Shown here piece after piece: positions 1 through 10,635 of a stretch of DNA of 64,000 bases. How positions within the stretch are numbered: position 1 is the first letter of the stretch; each line of letters begins with the position of its first letter. Location: contig JAACMV010000003.1 in assembly GCA_010909725.1 (NCBI GenBank), forward strand, positions 558,001 to 622,000. Reading direction: 5' to 3'. Below the pieces are notes generated by a model. It was not told the DNA's origin. It ran no database searches and saw nothing but the letters and a program-made list of their open reading frames with translations. The DNA comes from Picochlorum sp. 'celeri'. Its lineage: Eukaryota; Chlorophyta; Trebouxiophyceae. The position numbers were made by a program, and so were the translations under genes.

Positions 1-2
1 TC

Positions 3-1052
3 GACGAACAGGGAATGTATCACATAATGTTAGAGCTTGAAAGTCAGTTACCAAAGACAGAAATGCCCTTCCATTTGCATAGCATATATCACCTACCAAG
101 CCAAGTGCTCAACTATGGCCCTCTGCCTGACCTGTGGTCCTTTCCCTTAGAGAGCAAGTTCAAAGACATGAAGAGTATGGCTAAGAAAAAAAACATGCCT
201 GTTGCATCTATGGCTTCAAGATTATCTACTGAAATGGCTGTGAGATTAATCGCTTCTGCCATGGAAAACCACAGAGGAAGGGATGAGCATGAACTCTCAG
301 AGGTGATGCCAACAGTCCAGGAGGACCTCGTACTTCCTTCAAAGTGCAGGCAGATAAACTTGAATCAGGATGAAGATCTCGGTATTGTAAGACTTATACA
401 AGAATATTATGTGTCCAGCGAGAGTATGGAAGATATCTTGGGGCGTCAGTATGATTGGGCTGAACTTCAATACACATGCCTGGTGGCAGAGGCATATGAA
501 GAGTGTGGCACAACCCAGATACCACATCTTATCAAACAACTGGCACTCATGCAGTTTCAGATATTTGAATATGATAAGTTAATTCTTCACGGCGTCGAGA
601 TCGAACACAAGTCGTATGTGGAGCGGATGAAAGTTGCAACAGATAACAGCTACCTGCTACTGCAACAAGATCAACCTGGGCGACTGCCCACGCTAGCACA
701 AGTTCAGGCAATATACCGCATCATTATACCTGATAGGAGCAGAGAAATGCATCGTGGTCCCTTAGATGAACGAATCCTTCTCAGAGTGACAGAGTACACC
801 ACAGAGGACTTGGATCCAGACCTGAAACAGTGTGGGCTGCAAGACGTGCTTCTCTATCACACACAGACACCCGCGACCGAACGTCTAATTGATGTATCGT
901 GTATTAAAGAGCAGGCGTTCTTAGCTCCTGACATGAGGACAATACATGGGTCGCTTGGAGAGAAGCCAAGATTCAAGTCCTACCTTGTCCTCAACAAGGG
1001 AAGCCTCAGAAACATGGACCTTTCCAAACTCTTTAAAGAGAAGCCCATATAG
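3..1052 (+). CDS. CACTA (En/Spm) transposon TNP2-type protein, C-terminal part with DUF4218; 5' end outside window
   Basis: The reading frame is open at the left edge of the window and runs about 350 codons to a TAG stop. Its start resembles the DUF4218 segment that follows the transposase domain in plant CACTA (TNP2) proteins: LNYGPLPDLWSFPLES, then a Lys/Met-rich stretch and ASMASRLSTEMAVRLI, corresponding to the family pattern in which a Pro-x-x-x-Trp-x-x-Pro-Leu/Met-Glu motif is followed by a Lys-rich linker and an A/GSMAE motif. The rest (about residues 90-345) is variable. The absence of stops or frameshifts suggests a recent insertion or an element still under selection. The catalytic DDE part would lie to the left, so mobility cannot be judged. 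No terminal inverted repeat was found downstream. Confidence 0.6.
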   Translation, partial: DEQGMYHIMLELESQLPKTEMPFHLHSIYHLPSQVLNYGPLPDLWSFPLESKFKDMKSMAKKKNMPVASMASRLSTEMAVRLIASAMENHRGRDEHELSEVMPTVQEDLVLPSKCRQINLNQDEDLGIVRLIQEYYVSSESMEDILGRQYDWAELQYTCLVAEAYEECGTTQIPHLIKQLALMQFQIFEYDKLILHGVEIEHKSYVERMKVATDNSYLLLQQDQPGRLPTLAQVQAIYRIIIPDRSREMHRGPLDERILLRVTEYTTEDLDPDLKQCGLQDVLLYHTQTPATERLIDVSCIKEQAFLAPDMRTIHGSLGEKPRFKSYLVLNKGSLRNMDLSKLFKEKPI

Positions 1053-1736
1053 GCTCTCGAGATAATTATGATCCTATATATGGTTATAGTAAACGCAAAA
1101 ATCAACTACACGAGCAGTGCATTGGGTTTCTAGGGGTGGCCCAGGCAAGGTCTGGCCCATCTTGGACAGCGTTCGCCAAGTCCAAATTATCGCTTGTCGC
1201 GAAATGTCCCCAAAACCAAAAATTATGAAAGTTCAATAGATATAATAAATATGTGCACAAGGAGGGGGTTTATCAATGACTGAGCGCGACGGTATTGCTC
1301 GTCAAATACCCCAAATTCAGCACTGAAGGCATCGATCGAGCCAAATGACGGGGTGGTTCGCCAGTGCTGAAAAAGCGGTTGCTGATTTCTTACTCGTAAG
1401 AGCATCTCTGTACTTGATTTTTTGAGATTAGATAGATTATATATATATAAGTATAAATCTACAATATCAGAGGCGGAAATCCATTGTAGACGGAGAACGA
1501 GAATTGGCTAGAATCTTGCTTTCCTTAGTGGGGTATCTGCGACATCTGGGCGAGACGAGAGCCACACACAATACGAGTCACGAAAACACCTACTATCAGT
1601 TTGTTTTTAAATTTGACACATATTCGTTAATTATATTTCATTTGAGGAGGATATTTCATAGAAGAAAGAGGATTCTGAGGTCAGCGCACGTTGCTGTCAA
1701 TTCATCACATCTCTTCACGTTCCAAAGTGAATTGCT
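1053..1736. other. Gene-free stretch after the transposon-like gene
   Basis: I see no convincing coding exon. The longer open frames here lack an ATG start and look random. The only clear structure is a 10-bp perfect inverted repeat, TTCAGCACTG (1316-1325) and CAGTGCTGAA (1362-1371), plus AT-rich runs near 1430-1450. The stretch may be transposon 3' flank and the promoter of the next gene. Confidence 0.4.
1316..1371. repeat. 10-bp inverted repeat with 36-bp loop
   Basis: TTCAGCACTG at 1316-1325 is matched exactly by its reverse complement at 1362-1371. It could form a stem-loop or be a remnant of a transposon end. It lies about 260 bp after the stop of the CACTA-like gene, but does not start with CACTA. 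Confidence 0.4.
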
Positions 1737-2255
1737 ATGTTCAGCCTTGGACATACACGCAGCGATTTTTATGTTGTGATTACAAAAAATAGCTATGGTT
1801 CAAGGCCGGTGCGGCCGAGTAGGGTTCTCTGTGGAAGGAGGCGTGCTACTTGTCTCGGGAGGTCAGTTCCACGCCTTGGAGGGCTGAACCCAGCGAAAAG
1901 AGGACTTACATGTACTTGCTATAGTGTATTAGATGTCTCTGATTCCGCGACGTCGTCGATAATGCTGGCTGGTCAGATTGCTTCTGCCCTTGCCTGGACT
2001 GCGGTTGCATGGATTGGATACCAACTCGTGTTACAGAGCGGCAATGGAGAACCTGGAGCTCGAGAATGCGAAACATGTGGAGGTACTGGCGTTGTAGATT
2101 GTTTCTGTACACGATGGAGTGATGGGGACAGTCGTGGGTGTGGAACATGTGGGGGTAGTTTAAAGATGGCCTGCAGCAGCTGTGGTGGTGGCGGTACTGC
2201 TGTGCCAATCCTGGGCAAGGTGTACATTAAGGACGAAAAAGACTATAGGCTCTAA
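1737..2255 (+). CDS. DnaJ-type cysteine-rich (BSD2/PSA2-like) zinc protein, probably plastid
   Basis: The 172-residue product ends in a compact DnaJ cysteine-rich zinc domain: CETCGGTG, then CFC, then CGTCGG and CSSCGGGG (about residues 120-155). This is the arrangement of small plant plastid proteins without a J domain, such as BSD2 and PSA2, which act as chaperones or thiol oxidoreductases in Rubisco or photosystem assembly. The N-terminal half is rich in Arg and Ser (SRPVRPSRVLCGRRR), consistent with a transit peptide, and a hydrophobic stretch around residues 76-95 (MLAGQIASALAWTAVAWIGY) could be a membrane or thylakoid segment. The ATG at 1737 is the first in frame, but an upstream 5' exon is not excluded. 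The exact subfamily is not resolved. Confidence 0.6.
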   Translation: MFSLGHTRSDFYVVITKNSYGSRPVRPSRVLCGRRRATCLGRSVPRLGGLNPAKRGLTCTCYSVLDVSDSATSSIMLAGQIASALAWTAVAWIGYQLVLQSGNGEPGARECETCGGTGVVDCFCTRWSDGDSRGCGTCGGSLKMACSSCGGGGTAVPILGKVYIKDEKDYRL

Positions 2256-2386
2256 ATTGTTATTTATTTATTGTATATTATCATGCATATATGAGTAGAT
2301 TGTAATGCACACGAGTTGGACATTTGAAAATTCTTCTGAGAACCATTTTAAACAAACAAAAAAAAAACAGAGACCATTATTGTTGT

Positions 2387-3273
2387 TTATGATCCAGGCA
2401 TTGGGATGGATTGAGGGTGCTTACTCGGCGATAGTACGTAGTTCAATCCATAGAGTAATGGATTTTCAATTGGAGGATCTCGGAGCTGGACATTGTCTAC
2501 TGTATGCTCATAGATTTTCCCCTTCTTGTCCAGTTTGTATGTAGAAATCCCATCTATTCGGCCTTCTGCTTCCCACCATACTCGAGGATATCCATTTACT
2601 TGCCACCTCATCTTAATTATGTACTCTTCTGGCTGCCATATTCTCAAAATATCGACATGCATGTGCTTGAAAAAAAGCTGTCCATGGAATCTCAAGGACC
2701 AAAATATAATCTTGTAATTCTTAATGCCCCTAAACTCCAATCTAGAATCCTTGAATACGATATCCTCGCGATAAATACTATCTGCAAAACAAGTATACGG
2801 TCAACTACCATTAGGAGACACTGCCTTCTTCTAACCTCACCAACCAACGTACAGTCAAACTCTTTTCGAAACAGTTGAGGAATATCTTCCCTCAAAGTTC
2901 GTATAGCATCGCCCATATTTGCATAATAATCCTCTTCCTTGTCCTCCTGGGGATCAGGGGACGTATGTTTCGCAGAAAATTCGGCACTCTTCGTTTCTGT
3001 GGCTTCCAAGAAGGGCACGGTCGAGAGAGTCGCCCCTCGACATGTATCTAACACAGCCATGCCTGGAACAAAGATTTCACATCTCTGTATTCCATCTAAT
3101 CTATAGGAAGAGTCCCTTCCAATATGCTGCGTCTGGTCTCGTCGACCACGGAAGACAGCATCGCCAGTCCTTGTCTGAGGCACCCACGGATGCAGGGATG
3201 CCTGTTCACATTGTACTCTTCCTCTGATATATTGCGAATTTTTATGCAGAAGAGTTCCACCTACCCTCCTCAT
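2387..3273 (-). CDS. DUF2358 family plastid protein, two exons
   Basis: Two exons, 3273-2853 and 2781-2387, are joined across a 71-bp intron (GTACGT...TTGCAG), giving 271 residues. Splicing restores the conserved DUF2358 core: REDIPQLF, FDYSIYREDIVFKDSR and the later HVDILRIW and YPRVWWEAEG blocks. DUF2358 proteins are cyanobacterial-plastid proteins with an NTF2-like fold and no assigned enzyme activity. The start is the first ATG in the first exon (MRRVGGTLLH, basic and transit-like). The frame stays open upstream to about 3370, so another 5' exon is possible. The gene converges on the DnaJ-type gene with 131 bp between stop codons. Confidence 0.65.
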
Positions 3274-3711
3274 CGGAAAGATGGGCACGGAGAATTCAGC
3301 AGACCCGAGCAACAGTTCAACGCTCTCTTCAATTGTCGACTCCAACACAAATTCAATTGAGAAGAACAATAATTACATTAAACTGTACCACTCGGGCACT
3401 TTCTTGTGACTATAAGCTCGTGTCGACAGATTTGTGGATGATACTTGACTCCACACAGGACTAGATGCATCTTGTCCAGCTGGCACACTCGTGACACGCA
3501 TAGTACACGTTTCACATTCATTGTTAAGGAGGTAGAAAGATTCTCAGGCTCTGAAGCTACCCTATCCATGAAGGAGTGCCATGCATGAGCAGAAGGTTGA
3601 TATCATATGTTCATGCAGTTCAGTAGTACCACGCCATCACCATAATGCTGCGACTTTTATATCACACACGCTTGATAAAAACACGTAAAATTTATATATG
3701 ATAGTAATTTT

Positions 3712-4656
3712 ATGAAGATGGAGGGAATTGAAAGGAAGAAAGCGTCAGCTTTCTTGCTAGCTACAAATGAGTTGATGGCTGAGAATTTTCAACGCGACAT
3801 GGATAGGTTGCGCAAAGAACTACGTCAAGTAAAGTTTGAGAATCATATGTTGAGGATAAAATGCGGTGATATTGCTGAAATTCTCACAGCAGAGGACAGT
3901 CTGTACCAAAAGGATGGAGACATTTCTGCCTTTAAAACAAGCATTGCGTCTTGGGGAGAGGTTAGTGCCTTTCTACCTGAGAGACAAGTCAGATTTTTCA
4001 AAAAAATCTTCTTGTTTGCCATTCAGTCTGAAATAGTACGAGAGCGCGATGCAGGGGAGGTTGTTTTCGATATCATGTCTCCTATATCTGCCCTGAAAGC
4101 CATGGTGAATGAATACTTGTCTCGTCAAGTGTGCATTTCTCAGACAGAGTTGAATGATTTTCTAAATTTGATATGCTCTATCATCTGCCTGCGAGAATAC
4201 AATATTAGACATGACGATATGCAAGGGATTGTGGAGATTTTCAAAAATGTGATTCTTCTGACATGCAACAACTGTCCAGCAGCTGACAGTTTCTTGGGAG
4301 TCCTCATGGGGAACTGCGTCTCTGGAATTTTCACTACCTACGTTGCATGTCAGATGTGTGAAGAAGTATCAGATAGTTTGGTGGGCCAGTCACTCGGAAA
4401 AGCAGCTGCCATGGATAGCACACCCAAGTTACTTTATTGTTTGGTTCGCATATGTCAGGCATGCCTGTCAAATTTATCAGAGTGGTGCCGACAAACGGAT
4501 CCCAAAGAGGTGATGATCGAAGATATTGCGAATAATGTCTCAAAAATATCTGGGCATTGTGATGTCCTAAGTGCTATGTATCCAGAGGCAGCAATTGAGG
4601 GCAAGCGGTGCTCTTGCATTCTGGTTGCCTGCCTTCAGGCAATGCAACAATACTGA
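3712..4656 (+). CDS. Uncharacterised helical protein with N-terminal coiled coil
   Basis: Intact intronless frame of 314 residues. Residues about 20-50 (NFQRDMDRLRKELRQVKFEN) have heptad-like spacing and probably form a coiled coil. The rest is predicted mostly helical and rich in Cys and Leu, with no signal peptide or clear membrane segment. I do not recognise a family. It resembles no enzyme motif. It converges on the eIF2-gamma gene, whose stop codon lies 43 bp away. A scaffold or small chromosome-associated protein would fit the composition, but that is only a guess. Confidence 0.55.
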   Translation: MKMEGIERKKASAFLLATNELMAENFQRDMDRLRKELRQVKFENHMLRIKCGDIAEILTAEDSLYQKDGDISAFKTSIASWGEVSAFLPERQVRFFKKIFLFAIQSEIVRERDAGEVVFDIMSPISALKAMVNEYLSRQVCISQTELNDFLNLICSIICLREYNIRHDDMQGIVEIFKNVILLTCNNCPAADSFLGVLMGNCVSGIFTTYVACQMCEEVSDSLVGQSLGKAAAMDSTPKLLYCLVRICQACLSNLSEWCRQTDPKEVMIEDIANNVSKISGHCDVLSAMYPEAAIEGKRCSCILVACLQAMQQY

Positions 4657-4699
4657 GACTCGTGGGTGTGTCTTTTTACAAAATATCATTATTATGTCT

Positions 4700-6467
4700 T
4701 TATTTCAAATCCAATGTAAGTCCTTTCTGGATTTGACCCCATCCAATCAGTCTCCAGTGCTTTTCCACCCTTCTGCTCAAGGCAATCTTTTCACCCTCTT
4801 TAGTGCACACTGGTGATGTTAATTGAAGCTTTGCCAAATCATGTTTGACAGCCAAAACCCTTGCTCCAGTACACATAGATCCAATATTCAACATTAAAAT
4901 CTCATTCTTGCTCAATTTGCTGACCTTTCCTTGCTTCTGCTCTCCCTGAGTTCGAACTCCCAACAAGCGCCTCAACAAAAAGAAGTTGATCTCTAGTTCC
5001 GTGAAAACATCTGGTAATGCGCCCACCTCTCCTAAAACTTGTCCAACAAGACGATCTGCTCTAGTTAGTGTTGGATCGACGGCAGTTCCTACACCGATCA
5101 GGCCACCAGGGACAGCATATTGGAGAGAGTTTTGCTCTGCAAACAAGGAAACAATTCTGGAAAAGATTGGAATACACTTGATTGCACCTGACGAGTCCTT
5201 TGTGACAATACCAGGTCTAATCTCGATTTCTTGCCCGTTTCTCAACACACCCTGTAACGCACAAGGTAAAGAGTTTAAAAATTGGCTCAAACAGTGCATT
5301 CTTTGAACAGAATTTTGCAGTGTGGATTGAGCTGCAAATTCAGATGATAATCCTTTCGCTCACCAAAAGGCACCGCATTCAATCTACCTTAGCGTGACGA
5401 GAGGCTCCTTCATACCATTCTCAGGAGCCTCTGCTTTTTGCTAGGCATACAGGCAAAACAGAAAATTTGAGGACGCACCTGGAGAATACTGCCACCTGCA
5501 ACCCCACCTTTCAGATCATCAACCTCTGAACCCGGTTTGTTAACGTCAAATGATCTAATGACAATCATTTGTGGAGGAGAGGTGAAATCTCTAACTGGAA
5601 CTGGAATTTTCTTCACTATATATTCACACACAGCATCGATATTATACTTGAGCTGTGCTGAGATTGGAACTATTGGGGCAGACTCAGCGATAGTTCCTTG
5701 AATAAACCTCGAGATTGACTCGTGTTGATTTAAAGCTACTGCTTCGGTCACCAAATCGACTTTATTTTGAAGAATGATGATGTGCTCAAGTCTCATAATT
5801 TCAACAGCAGCTAAATGTTCAGACGTTTGAGGCTGTGGACAGGGTTCATTTGCCGCAATCAGAAGCAAAGCGCCATCCATTACAGCTGCTCCATTCAACA
5901 TTGTTGCCATGAGAATATCATGCCCTGGGCAATCAACAAAAGAGACGTGTCGCAGAAGCTCCATCTCTGCTTCCTCAAACCCAGGAACTTCACACTTGGG
6001 AGAGTCTTCTTTGGAACTTCCATACGCACGGTACTTGGATGGCCTAGGACATTTTGGATCTTTGCATGCATAAATTTTAGCATTTGCATACCCAAGCTTA
6101 ATCGTAATATTACGCTCTAACTCGTTCTTGAAACGAACAGTTTGGACGCCAGAGATGGCCTTTACCACAGTCGACTTACCATGAGCCACATGCCCAATAG
6201 TACCTATAGAAAGGACAATCGCAATCAGTTTATTAAATCCATCATCTCAGAGCCTTGAATCACGCATGATCTCTCGTACCGATATTTATAGTCGCCTGAC
6301 GTGAAATGACTTCTGGGGAGAGCGGTGTCAACTTTGACACGTCCAGAGTGAGCAAATCCTACAGCAAATAGTGATTGTTGGAGAAAATCGACTTCGCAAT
6401 ACGGATATATGCGCATGCCAAGGTGTACCTGCTCCATCAGGCCCGACTCGTTCTTGCTGGCCGCCAT
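4700..6467 (-). CDS. EIF2S3: Translation initiation factor eIF2 gamma subunit, four exons
   Basis: Exons 6467-6429, 6358-6280, 6203-5479 and 5251-4700 splice in phase to 464 residues, the normal length. Donors are GTACAC, GTACGA and GTGCGT. The product is the GTPase core of eIF2, which delivers initiator Met-tRNA to the 40S ribosome. Visible motifs are the P-loop GHVAHGKST, switch/G3 DCPGHD, G4 NKVDLV, and the eIF2-gamma-specific Cys-rich insertion ([11 protein letters not shown] ... [10 protein letters not shown]). Domain III ends with [12 protein letters not shown] as in other eukaryotes. The 13-codon first exon ([13 protein letters not shown]) is supported by the following exon beginning [17 protein letters not shown], which matches the family N terminus. 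It is divergently followed by SYF1 on the same strand upstream. Confidence 0.95.
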
Positions 6468-6608
6468 GGTTGTACTCGTCAACTCTTTCAAAACAGATAA
6501 TCGTATATTTTATAGTTATATTTCTTACAACGCGGCAGTCAGGAAGAGAGATGGCATGTATTGCGACGCAATACCATCAGAGGGAGGCGGCGACCCATGA
6601 ATGCTCAC

Positions 6609-9203
6609 TCAGCCATGTTGGAGTTGTCCAAAGACAGCTTCAGGAACGTTTGTTTGCAGTTGCACGTTATCTTCCTCCTCTTCATCTCCTAAGTCAATAC
6701 CTTCAGGGTTTTCTGTCTCTGGCTCCTGCTCGTCCTGCTTGCCTTGTTGAATAACACCAGCACTCACAAACCCTGGAACACGGGTTGAAGGTGCTTGTTG
6801 TTCCTCCAAGCCTGCCATGTCAGCCCCAGGTTCCTCCGCTGCTGGAGCAATGGAGTCTACGGCAACAGATGCTGCATCAATGATCGAGGTATTGAAATGT
6901 TGTTGACTGAACGAGGCAGCAACGGATCTCCTGATGCGGAGCATCTCTCTGAAGGTCTCTTCATTGCCATATCTCACTTCAAAGTCATTCCATTTGCTCC
7001 AGAAGAATTTGAACTTCTGCGGATCAGCTATTGATGAGCCATGAACCATAATAGCTCTTGCTCTGTCAATCTCACCCAGTTTTCTTTCTAAATCAGAGTA
7101 TTGAATGACGAGCTTCAATGTATCATCATCTGAGACGGGGTGATCTATTGATTCAATCGCACTCTCATAAATTTCCCTTACTTTTCCGATTCCAAAGAAC
7201 TCAGACGCCTTTGCAATATATATCTCATAAACTTGATATCTATCTCCCTTCTGTACGTGCTTCACTGCATTCTCATACACATTCATTGCATTTCTTGCAA
7301 GACCGTATTCCTCTTCAAAGGCAGCATACTTGAGGAAGAATGGACGAGCAAAGGCTGACGGAGCTGAATCACACGCTTCACGGAAAAGCTCTCTTGTTCT
7401 TTCAATTTTCGTGCCTTTATAACGAGATGTGAAATCGTTGAGATAGGCACTCCAAATATCTTTAAGGTGAGGGTATTTGAACAACATGATTCCTCTCTCA
7501 TATGCTTTGAATGCATCCTCAAAGTAATTATGTTCCTTGAGGTATGAAGCGTAGTTCAATATCATTTGAGCAGTGATGACTTTCAGGTCCATTGCCGTAG
7601 AATACGCTTTTCTTATCGACTCAGGGGTGCCCAAGCTTTCCTCAAGATCAAGGCGTAGTGACCAGAGCCTAGATGATCTATACAGCCTCTCTTGGACCTT
7701 CATTTTGATCTCTTCATCTCTACTTCTCTTTTTACGTGGAGCTTCTGTACCTTGCCTTGCTAAATTTAGTGCGATGCTGTAATTTTCATGCCGCAACTCC
7801 ATTTCGATACGTTCTGTCCATATAGTGGCCAAATTGTCCAGATACAGGTATGGATACTCTGTGGCCTTATCATACACCACCCTAGCATTTGTTATATCTC
7901 CATGTTTCTCATATACTTTTGCGAATGCTATCCATAAACTGTGCGGATTCCCTGTTGCTAGCTTTGGGTCTACAGTCTTGACAGCATCTGTGTACACTCT
8001 AATCTGTTTAGCAGCATCCTGAGCAAAAAGCTTTGCTCTTTTGTGCCACTCATTCACGTTGTGTGGATTTTGTCTCAAAACAACACTGTTGAGCAATTCA
8101 GGTCTCCTCTCTATCAAATTCTCCAACCTGGCAAGGCGAAGGTCTAAGTCATCTCCAGTGTCATTAAATATGAATTTATTTGGATCAGTCTCCTGCTGCT
8201 TCTCCTCCTCCTCCTCTCCAAGTTGCTCCATTTTTGCTGTAATCAGCGCTTCCTCAAACTGAGTGAGAGCATCGTAAATGAGGCAAAAATCTCTCACTGT
8301 CAGGACAGAATGCAAGCCTTCAATGTAGATATCTCTTGCTTTTTCAAAAAATCCTTTTCGGATATAGAAATCAGCGAGAGATGTCCACAATTTACCGATG
8401 TCATCCTTATACTTTCTTATCGCTCCTCGAACAATATCTTCTACCCGCAAACCCTTCATCTCTTCTGGATGATTCGTGATGATTTCACATAAATCCATCC
8501 AAAGATCATGCTTGCTCTTCCCTTGCAAACTTCGAAAGCTCTCATCATTTACAATGCGAATCAGTTGCTCCGCTGCATCTCTCCATCTCTTTTTGCTTAC
8601 CAAATAGACAACGTATTCCTCTGCATGGGATGGCTCCAGTTTTAAATACCTCCTGTACACCCGAACAGCAGTTTCCACTGGTATGCCCTCTTGAGACACA
8701 AATCTCAGATACAGCACCCAGATCCTATCATGCTGGGTCACAGGAAGCGACATCAGAGCTCTATCAAAAGATCGCCTGGTCCTGGTGACGAGTTTTTGCT
8801 CCGTCAAAAACTCCAAATATTCCAACCAGATTCTTGGCATCTTGTAAAGAGAAATGAGAGCCCTCTCGAACGTATTGTTCAACGCCGTGACCAATGGAGA
8901 ATTCACTGGTGCATTCTTGACTCGCAACCGCCTCTCTTTCAGATATGCGTACCACAGTTTGTATGAACCAGGAAGAGCTTTCAACGCCCGCTCATAAAGA
9001 ACATTGCGTTTCTTCGCAGAGGCGTCCTTCCTCGCCTCAATATACCGTAACCACAATTTTAAATTGTAAGGATTGCGTAGAAGTTCCTCTTCATACAGCA
9101 GATCGTCCTCATCTGGCAATAGGTCTCTGAAATCCTTCTCTTCCTCCATTTTCTCCTCCTCCTCCGGCGGTGCTCTGACGGACACGTCCTTTGCCCGCAC
9201 CAT
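6609..9203 (-). CDS. SYF1: Pre-mRNA splicing factor SYF1 (XAB2)
   Basis: A single 864-residue frame starting MVRAKDVSVRAPPEEEEK matches SYF1/XAB2, a core component of the Prp19 (NineTeen) complex that scaffolds the activated spliceosome and, in animals, links to transcription-coupled repair. The body is a superhelix of HAT half-TPR repeats; typical pieces are LWLRYIEARK, LWYAYLKERR and RIWLEYLEFL. The N terminus is acidic (FRDLLPDEDDLLYEEELLRN), and the C terminus has an acidic GIDLGDEEEEDN tail, both usual for the family. Length is within the normal 850-870 range. The ATG is 205 bp from the divergent RPB5 start, so the two share a promoter region. Confidence 0.95.
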   Translation of the reverse strand: MVRAKDVSVRAPPEEEEKMEEEKDFRDLLPDEDDLLYEEELLRNPYNLKLWLRYIEARKDASAKKRNVLYERALKALPGSYKLWYAYLKERRLRVKNAPVNSPLVTALNNTFERALISLYKMPRIWLEYLEFLTEQKLVTRTRRSFDRALMSLPVTQHDRIWVLYLRFVSQEGIPVETAVRVYRRYLKLEPSHAEEYVVYLVSKKRWRDAAEQLIRIVNDESFRSLQGKSKHDLWMDLCEIITNHPEEMKGLRVEDIVRGAIRKYKDDIGKLWTSLADFYIRKGFFEKARDIYIEGLHSVLTVRDFCLIYDALTQFEEALITAKMEQLGEEEEEKQQETDPNKFIFNDTGDDLDLRLARLENLIERRPELLNSVVLRQNPHNVNEWHKRAKLFAQDAAKQIRVYTDAVKTVDPKLATGNPHSLWIAFAKVYEKHGDITNARVVYDKATEYPYLYLDNLATIWTERIEMELRHENYSIALNLARQGTEAPRKKRSRDEEIKMKVQERLYRSSRLWSLRLDLEESLGTPESIRKAYSTAMDLKVITAQMILNYASYLKEHNYFEDAFKAYERGIMLFKYPHLKDIWSAYLNDFTSRYKGTKIERTRELFREACDSAPSAFARPFFLKYAAFEEEYGLARNAMNVYENAVKHVQKGDRYQVYEIYIAKASEFFGIGKVREIYESAIESIDHPVSDDDTLKLVIQYSDLERKLGEIDRARAIMVHGSSIADPQKFKFFWSKWNDFEVRYGNEETFREMLRIRRSVAASFSQQHFNTSIIDAASVAVDSIAPAAEEPGADMAGLEEQQAPSTRVPGFVSAGVIQQGKQDEQEPETENPEGIDLGDEEEEDNVQLQTNVPEAVFGQLQHG

Positions 9204-9367
9204 GTATACTGTAGTATCAAAAAATCAAATGAATACATCTGTTCCTTGCAACGGGTGAACAAATGAAACATTCATGGGGCATGAAGAGGACAAAGCAATT
9301 CGGTAGAATTCATCTGGACTGCAAAAATACCCTCTCACACACCTTGATTTCATCTGTACAATTTGAA

Positions 9368-9375
9368 TATAAATA
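9368..9375 (+). promoter_or_regulatory. Possible TATA box upstream of RPB5
   Basis: TATAAATA lies 32 bp before the RPB5 ATG. The spacing would leave a very short 5' leader, so this is only a candidate. Confidence 0.3.
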
Positions 9376-9407
9376 CTTCAAGTCTCACTGCGTGGGTAGG
9401 AATCGAT

Positions 9408-10269
9408 ATGGATCAGTGCACACGTCTGTATCGCGTTCGTAAGACGTGTTTGGAAATGCTCCAGGACAGGGGCTACGTCATCACGTCGGTGCGTTGTCTA
9501 TAACATCTCAATTTGATGAACACATGCATGCATCGCACGTATGCGTGCATGGGGTGGCAGGGGTTTCCTCTGAAACTCATGCCTTACAAAAATGGCCAGC
9601 GAAGTTCTTGAGTCGGTAGATGAGTGGTATGATCGCCTTGATTTATGCTCTATTTTTATTATGCAGGAGGAAAATTCCACTGCAGAGAATAAGGATTCGT
9701 TCAAAGTGAAGTATGGGGAGGAACCTAGGAGAGACGACTTGACAATATTTGTGTCGAAAAGAGATGATCCTACAGACCACATTTTCGTGTTTTTCATTGA
9801 AGAGCCAAAAGTTGGTGTGAAATCAATAAAGAATGTAGCAGAAAAGATGCGTAGTGACGGTGTTTCTAGGTCAATTATCGTTATACAAGAGAAGATTACA
9901 CCCTTTGCTCGTCAAAGTTTGACTGAAATGCAGCCCAAATATATGATTGAAGTGGTACGTACATCTTTCTTCAATATGATCCAACATAACAGATATATCT
10001 AATTCATTTTGCGTTCAATGCAGTTTAAAGAGTCCGAGCTCTTGGTGAACATAACAAAGCATATCCTAGTCCCAGAGCATAGAGTTTTGACAAACGAAGA
10101 GAAGAAGACATTGCTTGCTCGATATAAAGTGAAAGAGACGCAGCTGCCTCGTATCCAGTTCAATGACCCTGTGGCTCGATACTATGGCATGAGTAGAGGA
10201 CAGGTGGTAAGAATTGTGAGACCAAGTGAGACAGCAGGGCGATATGTCACCTATCGATTAGCCATATGA
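9408..10269 (+). CDS. RPB5: RNA polymerase subunit RPB5 (RPABC1), three exons
   Basis: Exons 9408-9488, 9667-9954 and 10024-10269 splice in phase 0 to 204 residues, the standard size. RPB5 is shared by RNA polymerases I, II and III and forms part of the lower jaw. The first exon reads [18 protein letters not shown] and is short enough to be missed by ORF searches. The second carries [20 protein letters not shown] and [10 protein letters not shown]. The third is the conserved assembly domain, with [24 protein letters not shown] and [10 protein letters not shown] at the extreme C terminus. Intron donors are GTGCGT and GTACGT. Intron 1 is 178 bp and intron 2 is 69 bp. Confidence 0.95.
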
Positions 10270-10273
10270 TCTC

Positions 10274-10278
10274 TGTAA
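10274..10278 (+). terminator. TGTAA poly(A) signal after RPB5
   Basis: TGTAA lies 5 bp after the stop codon. This pentamer is the usual poly(A) signal in chlorophyte algae. Confidence 0.45.
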
Positions 10279-10635
10279 TAGCAATTATATTCTAGATTGA
10301 GTTCTCTTCTGGTGGGCGTAGCACCGAGAACCTCGTCTGAGAGCCCATCATGGTCTTGCAAGACTCTCAATTGAGACGTGTCATTGCCAAGTCATCAAAA
10401 CATCCTGATGTGATCGTCACGATTCGGGCTCTACGTATCACTTGAAGCGTGTTAAAGTAGGTCATAATTTATTTGCATAATATTTATACTCTAAATCGCC
10501 AATCATCTGAACAGATCATTCACTCAGTAGTGAGTACTGGGCAGGTTTATCCGTTTATTGCAAACTCGGGTGCAAAGCTTTCTTTGCGGGTGGCAGCCTT
10601 CTTCACAGTCGATTGTTCATATAAATATTTTTCAG
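10279..10635. other. UVR8 upstream region
   Basis: No coding exon is evident. A polypyrimidine-like tract ending TTTTTCAG stands directly before the UVR8 ATG at 10636, so an intron in the 5' leader is likely. Short frames starting at 10349 and 10558 do not extend the UVR8 homology and are treated as leader sequence. Confidence 0.4.

Noticed and set aside
1504..1779. Plus-strand open frame as a gene
   Set aside because: It begins with TTG, has no homology or motif, and overlaps the start of the DnaJ-type gene in another phase.
3378..3569. Minus-strand frame as a transit-peptide exon of the DUF2358 gene
   Set aside because: A splice using GTACAG and a weak TGAAG acceptor is in phase, but the acceptor is poor and the internal ATG at 3273 gives a reasonable protein.
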